From the NCBI RefSeq assembly GCF_000166135.1, contig NC_014666.1, forward strand, positions 7,006,001 to 7,070,000: a DNA stretch of 64,000 nt, in the 5' to 3' direction. Every line of letters starts with the position of its first letter. Positions within the stretch are counted from its first letter, which is position 1. Made by a program: the position numbers and the translations under genes. The notes beneath the pieces were generated by a model. That model saw nothing but the letters and a program-made list of their open reading frames with translations, was not told the DNA's origin and ran no database searches. The stretch is from Pseudofrankia inefficax (lineage in GTDB: Bacteria; Actinomycetota; Actinomycetes; Frankiales; Frankiaceae). Positions 47,981 through 57,800 of this stretch are shown in pieces.

Positions 47981-50098
47981 TCAGGATCGGGCGGGGTCGT
48001 CGTCGCCCAGCTGGCGGGCGTAGAGGTGGGCGTAGGCGCCGTCGCGGGCGAGCAGGTCGTCGTGGGCGCCCGACTCGACGACCTGCCCGTCCGCCATCAC
48101 GTGGATCACGTCGGCGTCGACGATGGTGGACAGCCGGTGGGCGATCACGACGCGGGTCCGGCCGACCCCCAGGCGGGCGAGCGCCTCCTGCACGATCTGC
48201 TCGGTGACCGAGTCGAGCTGGGAGGTCGCCTCGTCGAGGACGAGCATCGGCGGGTCCGCCAACAGCACCCGGGCCAGTGCCACCCGCTGGCGTTCGCCAC
48301 CGGAGAGCTGGTAACCCCGCGCGCCGACGACCGTCTCGAGCCGTTTCGGCAGCTTCTCCAACAGCGAGCCGAGGCCGGCGTCGAGCGCGGCCGCCTCCAG
48401 CTCGGCGTCGGTGGCGTCGATCCGGCCGTACCGGATGTTCGCCGCGATCGTGTCGTGAAACATGTAGGGGTCCTGCGGGACGACGCCGACGATCGAGCGC
48501 AGCCGCCGCCAGTCCATCGTCGCGAGGTCCTCGCCGTCGCAGCGGATGTGGCCGCGGGTGGCGAGGTAGAGACCGGCGAGCAGGCCACCGAGCGTGCTCT
48601 TGCCGGCGCCGCTGGCCCCGACGATCGCGGTCTTCGCGCCGGCGGCGGCGACCAGGTTGAGGTCCCGCAGGGCCCACTCCTGCTCGACGGCCACGGCGGC
48701 GTCGGCCTTGGCCGCGGCGGCCAGCTCGGCCTCCTCGCGCCGGTTCTCGGCGGCCTCGGCGCCCTGGACGTCCCACCAGCGCCGGCCGAGCTCCCGGCCG
48801 GCCGCCGTCCAGTCGGATTTCGGGTCGCGTTCGTAGCGGAACCAGAGACCCTCGATCCGGATCTCGGGCGCCGACCGCCAGGCCCGCGCGTAGCCGACTC
48901 CGGCCTCGCCCCCCTGCGCGGGGACAAGCGGTCCACGCGCCGGTGTCGCCGCCGCGGCGGCCCGACCGACACCGACGACCGGCAGGTCACGCACGTCGGT
49001 GTCGACGTCGAGCAGCCCGAAGACCCGCTCGAAGGCGACCCCGGCGTCCAACAGGTCCGAGCGGCTCTCGGCCAGCCCGGTCACCGGCCGGTAGGCGTAG
49101 ACGAGCGCGCTCGCGAAGGCGAGCAGGGTGCCGATCGTGGCCCGGTCGGTGCTGACCAGCCAGGAGCCGAAGCCGACGACGATGACGACCGCGACCGCGG
49201 ACCCGGCCGACGACATGAGCTGGGCGCGGGCGTTGACCCGGTTGCGCCGCTGCGCGGTCCGGCGGATGCCGTCGGCGATCTCGGCGTACCGGCGTGACTC
49301 GTGCTCGGTGCGGTCGAACAGCCGGATGTGCAGCGCGCCGGAGACGCCGGTCGTGTCGCCGATCTGGGCGAAGTGCTTCACCCGCAGCTTGATCAGCTCG
49401 ATGGACAGGCTGCGGCCCTCCCGGCGCCCGACGGCCAGCAGCGCGAAGACCCCGGGCGCGAGTACTAGCGAGACGGCGGCGAGCCGCCAGTCGAGGACGG
49501 CGATGGTCGCGACGCCGACGACCGCGCTGATCGCGGTCGTCACCGCGCGCGGCAGCACCATCGCGACGGCGGTCTCGATCTCGTCGGCGTCCCGGCCGAA
49601 CAGGGTGAACAGCTCGCCCTGGCGCTGCCCCGGGAAGAACGCGAACGGCACCCGCAGCAGCTGGTCGTGCACCGCCTGGCCGGCACGCTGCCCGACCAGC
49701 TCGCCGAGCCCCGAGCTGAGCACCGACGAGACGGCGTTCGCGAGGGCCTGCAACAGCGCGACGACGAGCAGCGCCGCCACCGAGACGATCAGCGCGGAGT
49801 TCCCGTGCGGCGCCGTGAGGCCGGTGTCGATCAGATGGCGCAGGATGAACGGCGCGGCCGCGAAGGAGAGCGCGCCGGCGAGATCCATCGCGACGATCGC
49901 GACGAGCCTGGGCCCCGCGTCGTCGAAGAACCGCACGCTGCGCCGCGCGGTCGTGCTGCCCGTGAGCCGCCCCAGCAGCCAGGCCGTCGCCCGCGGGACC
50001 AACGGCACCCGCCGCCCGGCCGTGGCCCCCGGCGAGACCGTTGACATCCCTGTCGGGTCCGACACCCCAGCCCGCGACCCCTTGAACTCGTCCGCCAC
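47981..50098 (-). CDS. ABC exporter, fused membrane and ATPase domains, with an insertion in the ATPase
   Basis: About 705 residues: six membrane helices (DLAGALSFAAAPFILRHLI onward) followed by the ATPase. Walker A is VGASGAGKST, Q-loop VVPQDPYMF, signature YQLSGGERQRVALAR, Walker B MLVLDEATSQLD and the H-loop VIAHRLS. Between the A-loop (GLWFRYERD) and the strand before Walker A (WALRDLNLV) lies an extra ~55-residue charged, Ala/Glu-rich helix that most exporters lack. Half-size exporters of this type act as dimers on lipids, peptides or drugs. The GTG at 50098 has a purine-rich site; an ATG at 50047 is a real alternative. No partner half-transporter is next to it. Confidence 0.9.
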   Translation of the reverse strand: MADEFKGSRAGVSDPTGMSTVSPGATAGRRVPLVPRATAWLLGRLTGSTTARRSVRFFDDAGPRLVAIVAMDLAGALSFAAAPFILRHLIDTGLTAPHGNSALIVSVAALLVVALLQALANAVSSVLSSGLGELVGQRAGQAVHDQLLRVPFAFFPGQRQGELFTLFGRDADEIETAVAMVLPRAVTTAISAVVGVATIAVLDWRLAAVSLVLAPGVFALLAVGRREGRSLSIELIKLRVKHFAQIGDTTGVSGALHIRLFDRTEHESRRYAEIADGIRRTAQRRNRVNARAQLMSSAGSAVAVVIVVGFGSWLVSTDRATIGTLLAFASALVYAYRPVTGLAESRSDLLDAGVAFERVFGLLDVDTDVRDLPVVGVGRAAAAATPARGPLVPAQGGEAGVGYARAWRSAPEIRIEGLWFRYERDPKSDWTAAGRELGRRWWDVQGAEAAENRREEAELAAAAKADAAVAVEQEWALRDLNLVAAAGAKTAIVGASGAGKSTLGGLLAGLYLATRGHIRCDGEDLATMDWRRLRSIVGVVPQDPYMFHDTIAANIRYGRIDATDAELEAAALDAGLGSLLEKLPKRLETVVGARGYQLSGGERQRVALARVLLADPPMLVLDEATSQLDSVTEQIVQEALARLGVGRTRVVIAHRLSTIVDADVIHVMADGQVVESGAHDDLLARDGAYAHLYARQLGDDDPARS

Positions 50099-50178
50099 AG
50101 GAACCACCACCCCCGTGCTAGGTCCACCTGACAACCGGAGAACCTAACCCGGGTATGTGACACTTTTTCGGCCTTCGG

Positions 50179-52770
50179 TCAGGCCGCCGCGAGCTGACCC
50201 AGCACCGGCGGGAGCTCGCCGGTGTGCACGACGGTGAGCGAACGGGTGGCGCGGGTGAGCGCGACATAGAGGTCGGCGAGGCCGCGCGTCGGCCCGGCGA
50301 GCAGCTCAGCCGGCTCGACCAGCAGGACGGCGTCGAACTCCAGGCCCTTGCTGTCGGCGACGCTCAGCACGGCCACCCGGGCGTCGAGCACGTCCGCGTT
50401 CGTCCCGTCCACGCTCCTGGCCGCCGCGGCCCCGGCCCGGGCGCCCGCGCCGGTGCGGGCACCGTCGGCGTCCGGGTTCCCGGCGGCACCGAGCAGCTCG
50501 GGCGCGACCCGCCACAGCGCGGCACGCACCGCCGGCAGCGCCGGAGGCGCCGTGATCACCGCGATCCGGCCCTCACCGATCATCCCGGCCGTCCGGATCG
50601 TCTCGGCGACGACCGCGTCGACGAGCGCCGCCTCGGCCCGGTCCCGGTCGGCCGGGCTCCGGTCGGCCCAAGCCCGGTCGGCCGGGCCGCCGTCGAGGCG
50701 CTGCTGGTCGGCCTGTCCCCCGGGTGCGCCGGCCCGGATCGCCAGCGGCTTCTCGCCGACCGAGCGGACCGACTCCGGTGGTGTCGCGCCGGGCACCGCC
50801 ACGGCGAGGACGTCGGCGGCGACATCCATGATCTCGCGGGGGGTGCGGTAGTTGACGGTGAGCCGCTCGACCCGGAACCGGTCCCCGACATGGGGGGTGA
50901 GGATCTGCGCCCAGCTCGTCGGCGCCCCGGGGCGGGCCGCCTGGGCGAGGTCACCGACGAGGGTGGCGCTGCGCGCCGGGCAGCGCCGCCACAGCAGCCG
51001 CCACAGCATCGGCGAGACCTCCTGAGCCTCGTCGACGATCAGGTGGCCGAACGCCCACTCGCGGTCGGTGGCGCCGTGCTCGGCCGCGCTCGCCCGCCGC
51101 CGCGGGCCGCGCCACCGGTCGGCGACGGTCTCGGCGTCGAGCTGGCCGGCCAGGCCCAGCATCTCCAGGACGTCCTCGGCGTACCGCATCTCGGCGGCGC
51201 GCTCGCGGGCCGCCCGCGCCTCGGCCGCCGCCCGGCTGCCCTCGTCCGGGTCACCGAGCAGCTCGGCAGCCTCGTCCAGCAGCGGCACGTCGGCCACCGT
51301 CCACACCCGGTTGACCTGGCCACGGCGCGGCGGCGCCGGCCGCTCGGCGGCTTCCAGAGCGCTGAAAAGGTCATCGCCGCCGGTCCCGGCCGGCGCGGCT
51401 CCCCGGTCTCCCGAACCGGCGGCGCCACCGGACGCGCCGGCCTCGCCCCGGCGGAGCAGGGCCTGCTCGGCCGGCGTCAGGGTCCTGGCGACCGCCCTGG
51501 CGAGCAGGTTCGGATCGGTGTAGAGCCGGTCGAGCAGCTGGGCCGGGGTGACCCGCGGCCACAGCGCGTCGAGCTCGCGGCGGACCACCGGGTCGGCCCA
51601 CAGGCCGTCACGGACGTCGGCGCGCTCGTCGTCGTCCAGCAGCCCGCCGGAGATCTGCTTCACGACCTGGCTGGTCAGCTCGTCCAGCAGCTCGCGCAGG
51701 AACACCAACCTGGCCCCGTTGTGCGGGCGGCGGCTGCGCCGGGCCCGGGTGCGGGCCCGGGCGACGGTGTCCCGGTCCAGCCGCAGGACCCGGTCGTCGT
51801 CATGGAGGATCTCGATCGTCCGGCGCGGCAACCTCTGGTGGTCGCGCACCGCGGCCGCGAGCACGGCGGCCATCCGCTCGTCGCCCTTGATGGTCGCGAC
51901 CGCGACCGGGTCGGTGGCGGTCGCCGCGACGCCGGGGTAGAGCCGCCCGGGGGTCGCGAACACCACACCGGTCTCGCCGAGCGACGGCAGCACCTGGTCG
52001 ATGTAACGCAGGAACACCGGGCTCGGGCCGACGATCAGGACGCCGGAGCGCTCCAGCCGGGCCCGCTCGGTGTAGAGGAGATAGGCGGCCCGGTGCAGGG
52101 CTACCGCGGTCTTGCCGGTCCCCGGCCCACCGTCGACGACCAGCACCGATCGGGCGTCGGCCCGGATGATGCGGTCCTGCTCGGCCTGCAGGGTGGCGAT
52201 GATGTCGCCCATCCGGCCGGTGCGCGGCGCCGACAGAGCGTCCAGCAGCATCGTGTCGCCGGTGGGCGTGTCAGCGGCGGGAGCGGAGCCGTCGGCGTCC
52301 TGGGCGGTCCGGCCGCCCTCGCCGGGGCCGACGGCGAGCAGGTCGTCGGCGACACCGGTGACCTCACGGCCCTTGGTGCGCAGGTGGCGGCGGCGGGTCA
52401 GCCCGCGCGGGTCGGCGAGCGTCGCCTGGTAGAAGGCCGTGGCGACCGGCGCGCGCCAGTCGACAAGGATCGGCTCCTGCTCGACGTCGGACAGCCCGAT
52501 CCGGCCGATGTAGGTGCGCGCGCCGTCGAAACGGTCCATCGCTCCGAAGCACAGCCGGCCCTCGGCGGCCTCCAGCCTGGCCAGCCGTTCGGCGTGGGTG
52601 GCCGCGAAGACGTCGCGTTCCACCACGGACTGCGGCGTCCCGGTGCCGACGTCGAGCAGCACCTGGCGCAGCTGGCTGCGGGTGAGATCGCTGACCTCGT
52701 CGAGCCGGGAGTACAGGAGATCGAGGTAGGCCTGTTCGCGGGCGAGCCGCGGGTCACGGGTCGAGGACAC
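50179..52770 (-). CDS. HelD/HelR-type helicase, RNA-polymerase recycling factor
   Basis: An 863-residue UvrD-superfamily ATPase. The N-terminus is a coiled coil (LAREQAYLDLLYSRLDEVSDLTR), then the HelD signature GRIGLSDVEQEPILVDWRAPVATAFYQAT. Walker A is VVDGGPGTGKTAVALHRAAYLLY and Walker B LIVDEAQEVSPM. The C-terminal part has VLSVADSKGLEFDAVLLV and YVALTRATRSLTVVHTG. HelD proteins remove RNA polymerase from stalled complexes; the actinobacterial HelR group also gives tolerance to rifamycins. The gene stands alone, on the same strand as the exporter but separated by 80 bases. Confidence 0.9.
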   Translation of the reverse strand: MSSTRDPRLAREQAYLDLLYSRLDEVSDLTRSQLRQVLLDVGTGTPQSVVERDVFAATHAERLARLEAAEGRLCFGAMDRFDGARTYIGRIGLSDVEQEPILVDWRAPVATAFYQATLADPRGLTRRRHLRTKGREVTGVADDLLAVGPGEGGRTAQDADGSAPAADTPTGDTMLLDALSAPRTGRMGDIIATLQAEQDRIIRADARSVLVVDGGPGTGKTAVALHRAAYLLYTERARLERSGVLIVGPSPVFLRYIDQVLPSLGETGVVFATPGRLYPGVAATATDPVAVATIKGDERMAAVLAAAVRDHQRLPRRTIEILHDDDRVLRLDRDTVARARTRARRSRRPHNGARLVFLRELLDELTSQVVKQISGGLLDDDERADVRDGLWADPVVRRELDALWPRVTPAQLLDRLYTDPNLLARAVARTLTPAEQALLRRGEAGASGGAAGSGDRGAAPAGTGGDDLFSALEAAERPAPPRRGQVNRVWTVADVPLLDEAAELLGDPDEGSRAAAEARAARERAAEMRYAEDVLEMLGLAGQLDAETVADRWRGPRRRASAAEHGATDREWAFGHLIVDEAQEVSPMLWRLLWRRCPARSATLVGDLAQAARPGAPTSWAQILTPHVGDRFRVERLTVNYRTPREIMDVAADVLAVAVPGATPPESVRSVGEKPLAIRAGAPGGQADQQRLDGGPADRAWADRSPADRDRAEAALVDAVVAETIRTAGMIGEGRIAVITAPPALPAVRAALWRVAPELLGAAGNPDADGARTGAGARAGAAAARSVDGTNADVLDARVAVLSVADSKGLEFDAVLLVEPAELLAGPTRGLADLYVALTRATRSLTVVHTGELPPVLGQLAAA

Positions 52771-52942
52771 GGCGCTCCTCCGCGGCTGGGGAGCCCGCGC
52801 TCCGCGGCCGGCGGGGGCGGACGGGCTCGACTGGCTGGGACTGGCTCGTTCGGCGGTCGCATCGGCGACAGGCGCGAAGCCTGCACCGTAACAGCCGAGC
52901 CATCGGCAATCTTCCCAGCCTCGCCCGCGCCGCCCGCGCGGG

Positions 52943-53602
52943 CTACCGCGTGGAGGCCGCGTCCAGGACGTCCTCGGTGTCGTGCTCCAGCCGGCTGCGC
53001 ACGAGCGCGGCCACCAGCTTGGGGAACTGGTCCCGGTCGATCAGGTTCAGCAGCCGGCGCGGCTCGGCGGGCAGGCCGAGCTCCCGGGCGGTCTGGCGGG
53101 TGCGGGCGTCGACGTAGGGGATCAGTTCGTCCCAGCCGGCCTGTGCCTCCCGCAGGAAGATGTCGGCGCCGACCGGCCCGATGCCCTTGACCTGCAGCAA
53201 CAGGTCACGCTCGCGGTCGCGGTGGTGGTCGGTCGCCTCGCGGATCGCCCGGATGTCGCCGTCGTAGGTCTCCAGCAGGAAGTGGCAGGACTCGCCGAGG
53301 ATGCGGGCGGTGCTCTCGTCGTAGCGCGCGTAGCCGTGCTTGTTGAGCACCTGGACCCGCTGCTCCCAGGTGGTCTCGGCCATGACCCGCGGGCTGGTCC
53401 AGCCCTGGTCGAACAGCGCGTTCGCCGCTTCCAGGGCGGCCGAGGACCGGATCCGGGCGCTCGCGAGTGTCGCGAAAACCAGCAGCCGGAACATGGCCTC
53501 GGCGGTGTCCGCCGGGACGTCGGCCGCGAAGTCGTCGGCGAACGTCCGGCCATGGCGTGACATCAGCTCGGCGATGACAGCCTCGGGATCGGCTACAGCC
53601 AT
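52943..53602 (-). CDS. HhH-GPD-like DNA-repair protein, iron-sulfur cluster absent
   Basis: A 219-residue mainly helical protein. KGIGPVGADIFLREAQ matches the helix-hairpin-helix of endonuclease III/HhH-GPD glycosylases, and the following YVDARTRQTARELGL gives the Asp expected after it. The helical N-terminal domain (MFRLLVFATLASARIRSSAALEAANALF) also fits. The four C-terminal cysteines of EndoIII are missing and the catalytic Lys is not obvious. The protein may recognise damaged bases; activity is unproven. The ATG at 53602 is chosen; a GTG at 53608 is equally close. Confidence 0.8.
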   Translation of the reverse strand: MAVADPEAVIAELMSRHGRTFADDFAADVPADTAEAMFRLLVFATLASARIRSSAALEAANALFDQGWTSPRVMAETTWEQRVQVLNKHGYARYDESTARILGESCHFLLETYDGDIRAIREATDHHRDRERDLLLQVKGIGPVGADIFLREAQAGWDELIPYVDARTRQTARELGLPAEPRRLLNLIDRDQFPKLVAALVRSRLEHDTEDVLDAASTR

Positions 53603-53932
53603 TCCCACGGGTTACCCACGATCGCAGGCGGTCACTCAGGACGCGGACTACACCAGGCCCTTGCCGACACTCGTAGACCACTCTGCGAGGATTTCTCGGG
53701 ACGATATGCCCTACCGTGACCCGCGAACGCCAGCAGTAGTCCGAAGCCAGCAATGCTCCGAAGCCAGCACGGGTCCGGCGGGCGCCAGCGGCGACCAGCG
53801 AGGGGGAAGCGCGACAGTGCTGCTCCACGGGGTCTTACGCCGGTTTCCAGGCCTGGCCGGCCGTCGGCGACCCGGTCCGGGACGCGGTGACGCTCGGCCG
53901 GCGGCGCCCAGAGCGGGTGGAGCGGCACGGGC
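53603..53932. promoter_or_regulatory. Divergent intergenic region before the kinase gene
   Basis: The 330-base gap separates the HhH-GPD-like gene and the Ser/Thr kinase. It contains a direct repeat of TCCGAAGCCAGCA at 53740-53752 and 53757-53769 and no convincing gene. A good ribosome site for the kinase is not clear; GGAGCGGCACGGGC precedes its ATG. Confidence 0.4.
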
Positions 53933-56389
53933 ATGTTGACCCCCCTGGGCCCCACCGACCGGCGGTCCGTCGGCCCGTACCGGCTGCGGGGCCGGCTCGG
54001 CTCCGGTGGCATGGGCACCGTCTACCTCGGGGTGAGCACGGACGGCCAGCCGGTCGCCGTGAAGGTCATCCGCGCGGACCTGCTGGACGAGCCCGAGTTC
54101 CGCGGCCGGTTCCGCCGCGAGGTCAGCGCGGCGGCCCGGGTCCGCGGCAGCTGCGTCGCGCAGGTACTGGATGCCGACCCGGACGCCGACGAGCCCTGGA
54201 TGGTGACCGAGTACGTCGAGGGCGCCAACCTCATGGCGGCGGTCACCCGTGGCGGCGCGCTGCGGAGCGCGAACCTGCTCACCCTGGCCGTCGGGCTCGC
54301 CGAGGGCCTGGTGGCCGTGCACGCCGCCAACGTGGTGCACCGCGACCTCAAGCCCGCGAACATCCTGCTCTCCTGGGAGGGCCCGAAGATCATCGACTTC
54401 GGGCTCGCCCGAGCCGAGGACCTCACCAGCAACACCAGCACCGGCAACGTCATCGGCACGGTCGCCTGGATGGCGCCCGAGCAGCTCAACGGCGACCCGG
54501 CGACCCGGGCCACCGACGTCTTCACCTGGGGCATGTGCGTCGCCTTCGCCGCGCGCGGCCGCCACCCGTTCGACGCGCAGACCGCCGCCGCGACCGCGAT
54601 GCGCATCCTGTCCACCGAGCCGGCGCTGGACGGCGTGCCCGACGAACTGCTGCCCGCCGTCAGCGCCGCCCTGCGGCGCGACCCAGCCCAGCGGCCTGAC
54701 GCCGTCGCCCTGGTAGCGATCCTCACCGGGCAGCCGGTCGAGGACCCGGTCGAGGCCGGCCCCGCCGCCCGGCGGCTGCTGGCCGACTGGGTGCCGCCCG
54801 CCGCGACGCCCGGGACGACCGCCGGCCGCGCCCTGATCGGCGAAAGCGGCTCGGACGCGAACACGCCGGTCCCGGCGGCCCGCGCCGGGACCGTTCTCGA
54901 GGCGGCTGGGAGCGCGCTGCCTGCCGGCGGACCCGCGCCACGGGCGGTCGGGCCCGCGCACCCGGCGGACGGTGTCGGCGTCGCCCTGGCCGGCCTGGTC
55001 AGGGCGCTCGCCAGCCCGGCTCCGCCAGTCGTCGTCGACCCGGTTGACGACCCGAACGAGTCCACCACGCCGCTGGTGCGTCCGCCGGCCGCCGCCGAGC
55101 CGGGGGCCGCGATGGCGGGCCCGGCGATGGCGGGCCCGGCGATGACGGGCGCGGCCATGACGGGCGCGCGGTCCGAGCGGGTCGACGTTGTCGACGGGTC
55201 GGCGTTCGCGCTGTTCGCCCAGCCCGGGGACGCGGCCGGGCTCGCGGTCGCCGACGCCGACGCCGACGCCGCCAGCGCGCAAGGCCAGGCCGATGCCGCC
55301 GCACCGCCGTCGTCACCGGCCGCGGTGGCGGCAGGGGCGGCACAGGCGGCGGGGGCGGTCGCGGCGCAACCGGCGGCGGCGCGGGCGGGGGCGCAGCCGG
55401 TCCAGGCGCCGGCCGGTGCCACCGGCACCGCCGCGGCACCGCGGGAGCTCGGGGCCCGGGCACTGCGCCGCCGGCGCCGCCGTCGGCGGCTGGTGCTGCT
55501 CGCGCTGGTGGCGGTCATGCTCCTGATCGCGGCCCTGATAGCGAGGCCGCTGATCGAGGCCGACCGCTCCGGCGGTAGCCCGACCGCCGCCGGGAACGGG
55601 CCCGGCGGCCCGCTGACGGCTGGGGCGACCGGCCCGGCCGCCCTGGGTGGCCCGGTCGGCGGACCAGGCCGGGGCAACGGCGGGCCCGCGGGCGCGTCCG
55701 GCCCCGGCCAGCTGGCGCCTACGGCCACCGGCACCGCGGACGCCTCGGGGGTGGCGACGCCGCCGAGTGGCCAGGCCACGGCCCCGCTGGGACAGCCGAG
55801 CTCCTCCGGCCTCCCGATCGATGCCGCCCCACCGGCCCGCACGGTCGTCGTCAACGCGAACGGCGGCCCGGTGACGGTCTACTTCGGCCCGACGACGCTC
55901 AGCCTGTTCGGCGGCGCGAGCGGCACGGTCCCCAGCGGCACGCCGGTGGACGTCTACTGCGGCGTCTACGCCCAGCAGGTCACGGCCGGCAACACGACGA
56001 CCCGGCTGTGGGTGTACACGAACTCGGGCTGGATTCCGGCCGGGTACGTCCAGTCCGGCACCTCGGCGCCCACCGGCGCACCGGCCTGCGTCGGCTCGGT
56101 CAGCCGGCCCCAGCTCGGCTCGAGTGCGCCCCGGCCGGACACCGGGCCGTTCCCGGTCACCAAGACCGTCGCCATCCTCCAGATCGTCGGCGGCGTGGTC
56201 GGCGCGCTGACGAACGCGCTGCTCGGCGCCGACCCGGTGGGCCAGCTGGTCGGCGGGGCGCTGGTCGTGCTGCGCTGCCAGCAGACGGACGGGAAAAACA
56301 CCGTCTGGGACCAGCTGCTCTCGGGTGGCTGGGTCCAGCACTCCTACATCTACAGCGGCACGAACGGCTCGCCCGCCCCGGCCTGCTGA
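53933..56389 (+). CDS. Transmembrane Ser/Thr protein kinase with outside SH3-like domain
   Basis: An 818-residue receptor kinase. The catalytic domain (about 16-270) has GSGGMGTVY, VAVKV (Lys44), HRDLKPANIL (about 136), IDFGL and WMAPEQL. A long Ala/Pro-rich disordered linker (about 275-515) follows, then a membrane helix (about 519-538, LVLLALVAVMLLIAALI). The outside part ends in two SH3b-like stretches with Cys (VVNANGGPVTVYFG ... VDVYCGVY; VVLRCQQTDGKNTVW ... YIYSGTNG). The outside domain probably senses the wall or an extracellular ligand. The neighbouring genes do not show its targets. The activation segment contains Thr/Ser typical of autophosphorylation (SNTSTGNVIGTV). Confidence 0.93.
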   Translation: MLTPLGPTDRRSVGPYRLRGRLGSGGMGTVYLGVSTDGQPVAVKVIRADLLDEPEFRGRFRREVSAAARVRGSCVAQVLDADPDADEPWMVTEYVEGANLMAAVTRGGALRSANLLTLAVGLAEGLVAVHAANVVHRDLKPANILLSWEGPKIIDFGLARAEDLTSNTSTGNVIGTVAWMAPEQLNGDPATRATDVFTWGMCVAFAARGRHPFDAQTAAATAMRILSTEPALDGVPDELLPAVSAALRRDPAQRPDAVALVAILTGQPVEDPVEAGPAARRLLADWVPPAATPGTTAGRALIGESGSDANTPVPAARAGTVLEAAGSALPAGGPAPRAVGPAHPADGVGVALAGLVRALASPAPPVVVDPVDDPNESTTPLVRPPAAAEPGAAMAGPAMAGPAMTGAAMTGARSERVDVVDGSAFALFAQPGDAAGLAVADADADAASAQGQADAAAPPSSPAAVAAGAAQAAGAVAAQPAAARAGAQPVQAPAGATGTAAAPRELGARALRRRRRRRRLVLLALVAVMLLIAALIARPLIEADRSGGSPTAAGNGPGGPLTAGATGPAALGGPVGGPGRGNGGPAGASGPGQLAPTATGTADASGVATPPSGQATAPLGQPSSSGLPIDAAPPARTVVVNANGGPVTVYFGPTTLSLFGGASGTVPSGTPVDVYCGVYAQQVTAGNTTTRLWVYTNSGWIPAGYVQSGTSAPTGAPACVGSVSRPQLGSSAPRPDTGPFPVTKTVAILQIVGGVVGALTNALLGADPVGQLVGGALVVLRCQQTDGKNTVWDQLLSGGWVQHSYIYSGTNGSPAPAC

Positions 56390-56665
56390 CCCGCGCCGCC
56401 CGGCTGGCCTCGTCGGCCTTGTCCGGCCCGCTCCCGTCCGGCCCGTCCCGCTCCGGTCCGGCTTGCCCGGCTGACCCGCTCCTTCTGACCTGCTCCGTCG
56501 GGGCGGGACGGCCCACCCCCGGCCGGACTTCGGCTCTTGTCGGGGACGACGGCGCCTCGCGGGGAAGGTAGTCGGTAAGGATGGCATCAACTGCCGGGGT
56601 TGCTGCCGCGCCGGGCCCGGCCGCGCGTTCGCGCCCTGGCCGGCCGTGAAGCGAGGGGACGGACC

Positions 56666-57739
56666 ATGTCCATGGAAGGAACGACGATCTCCGCGGCACA
56701 GGTCCAGGCGGCGGTCGAGGCCGCCGGCCTCGCGCCGTCGATCCACAACAGCCAGCCGTGGAAGTGGCGGCTGCGCGGCGACACGCTGGAGCTGTCCGCC
56801 GACCTGAGCCGCGCCCTTCCCGTGATCGACCCGGACCATCGCCAGCTGTTGGTCAGCTGCGGTGCAGCGCTGCTCAACGGCTGGCTGTCGTTGCGGGCTG
56901 CCGGGCTCGACGTCGAGGTCGCCGAGCTGCCCGACGGCCCTGACATCAGCGCCGGGCGGCTGGCCACGTTGGAGGTCCTGGGCAACCGGCCGCCGACCGA
57001 GGACGAGGCCCGGCTGGCCGCGGCGATCACCCAGCGACACACCGACCGCCGCCCGTTCGGGCCCGGCGCGGTGCCCGCCGACGAGATCCGCGAGCTGCGC
57101 CGCGCGGCCGAGGCCGAGGGCTGCTGGCTGTCGGTGCTGACCGGCGAGGACGCCCGGGTGGAACTGGCGGTCCTCCTGGCGAGGGCCGACTGGTTCGAGC
57201 ACCACGACCCGCAGTACCTGGCCGAACTCGCCGACTGGACCCGGACCGACCCCGACGCCGTCGACGGCATCACCTGGGCGACGGCCGACCCGGGCGCGAA
57301 GCCCCAGTACGCCGAGTTCCCGCTGCGCGACTTCACCGGCGGTGCCGGTGGCGCTGGTGCCGGAGCCGGAGCCGGAGCCGATGGCGGGGCTGGCGGCGGC
57401 GGCCGGGCTGAGGCGGGCCCGGCTCTCGATGACACAGTCGAGCATCCGGAGGCGCTGGTGCTCGGCACCGACGCGGACGGGCCGACGGACCGGCTGCGCG
57501 CCGGCCGTGCGCTCGGCCGGGTGCTGCTGGCGGCGACCACCGCCGGGCTCGCGACCTCCCCGCTGGGCCAGGCGGTCGACATCGAGGCGACCCGCACGCT
57601 GGTCCGCTCGGCCACGGGCGGCGCCGGCCACGCCCAGATGATCCTGCGCGCCGGCTACCCGGACCGCTCCATCCCGCCCCTGACCCCGACGAAGCGCCGT
57701 CCCGTCTCCGAGGTCCTGGAGCACGTCAGCATGACCTGA
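56666..57739 (+). CDS. Acg-family FMN-binding nitroreductase-like protein
   Basis: A 357-residue protein of the Acg/NfnB-like split nitroreductase type. The N-terminal half has AGLAPSIHNSQPWKWRL (FMN-contact region) and GNRPPTEDE. The second half ends with SPLGQAVDIEATRTLV, HAQMILRAGYP and SIPPLTPTKRRPVSEVL. A Gly/Ala-rich insert (GGAGGAGAGAGAGADG) sits in the middle. In mycobacteria Acg is part of the dormancy response and is thought to sequester FMN rather than reduce substrates. GAGGGG lies before the ATG. The gene is followed by copy C of the palindromic repeat. Confidence 0.85.
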   Translation: MSMEGTTISAAQVQAAVEAAGLAPSIHNSQPWKWRLRGDTLELSADLSRALPVIDPDHRQLLVSCGAALLNGWLSLRAAGLDVEVAELPDGPDISAGRLATLEVLGNRPPTEDEARLAAAITQRHTDRRPFGPGAVPADEIRELRRAAEAEGCWLSVLTGEDARVELAVLLARADWFEHHDPQYLAELADWTRTDPDAVDGITWATADPGAKPQYAEFPLRDFTGGAGGAGAGAGAGADGGAGGGGRAEAGPALDDTVEHPEALVLGTDADGPTDRLRAGRALGRVLLAATTAGLATSPLGQAVDIEATRTLVRSATGGAGHAQMILRAGYPDRSIPPLTPTKRRPVSEVLEHVSMT

Positions 57740-57800
57740 CTGGTGCCGGCCCGGCGGACACCGCCCCGCGCCGCCCGCCGGCTCGAGGGCCGCCCGCCGG

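Noticed and set aside
50224-53190. Plus-strand open frame of about 988 codons
   Set aside because: Antisense shadow of the HelD-type helicase; low-complexity product with no motif.
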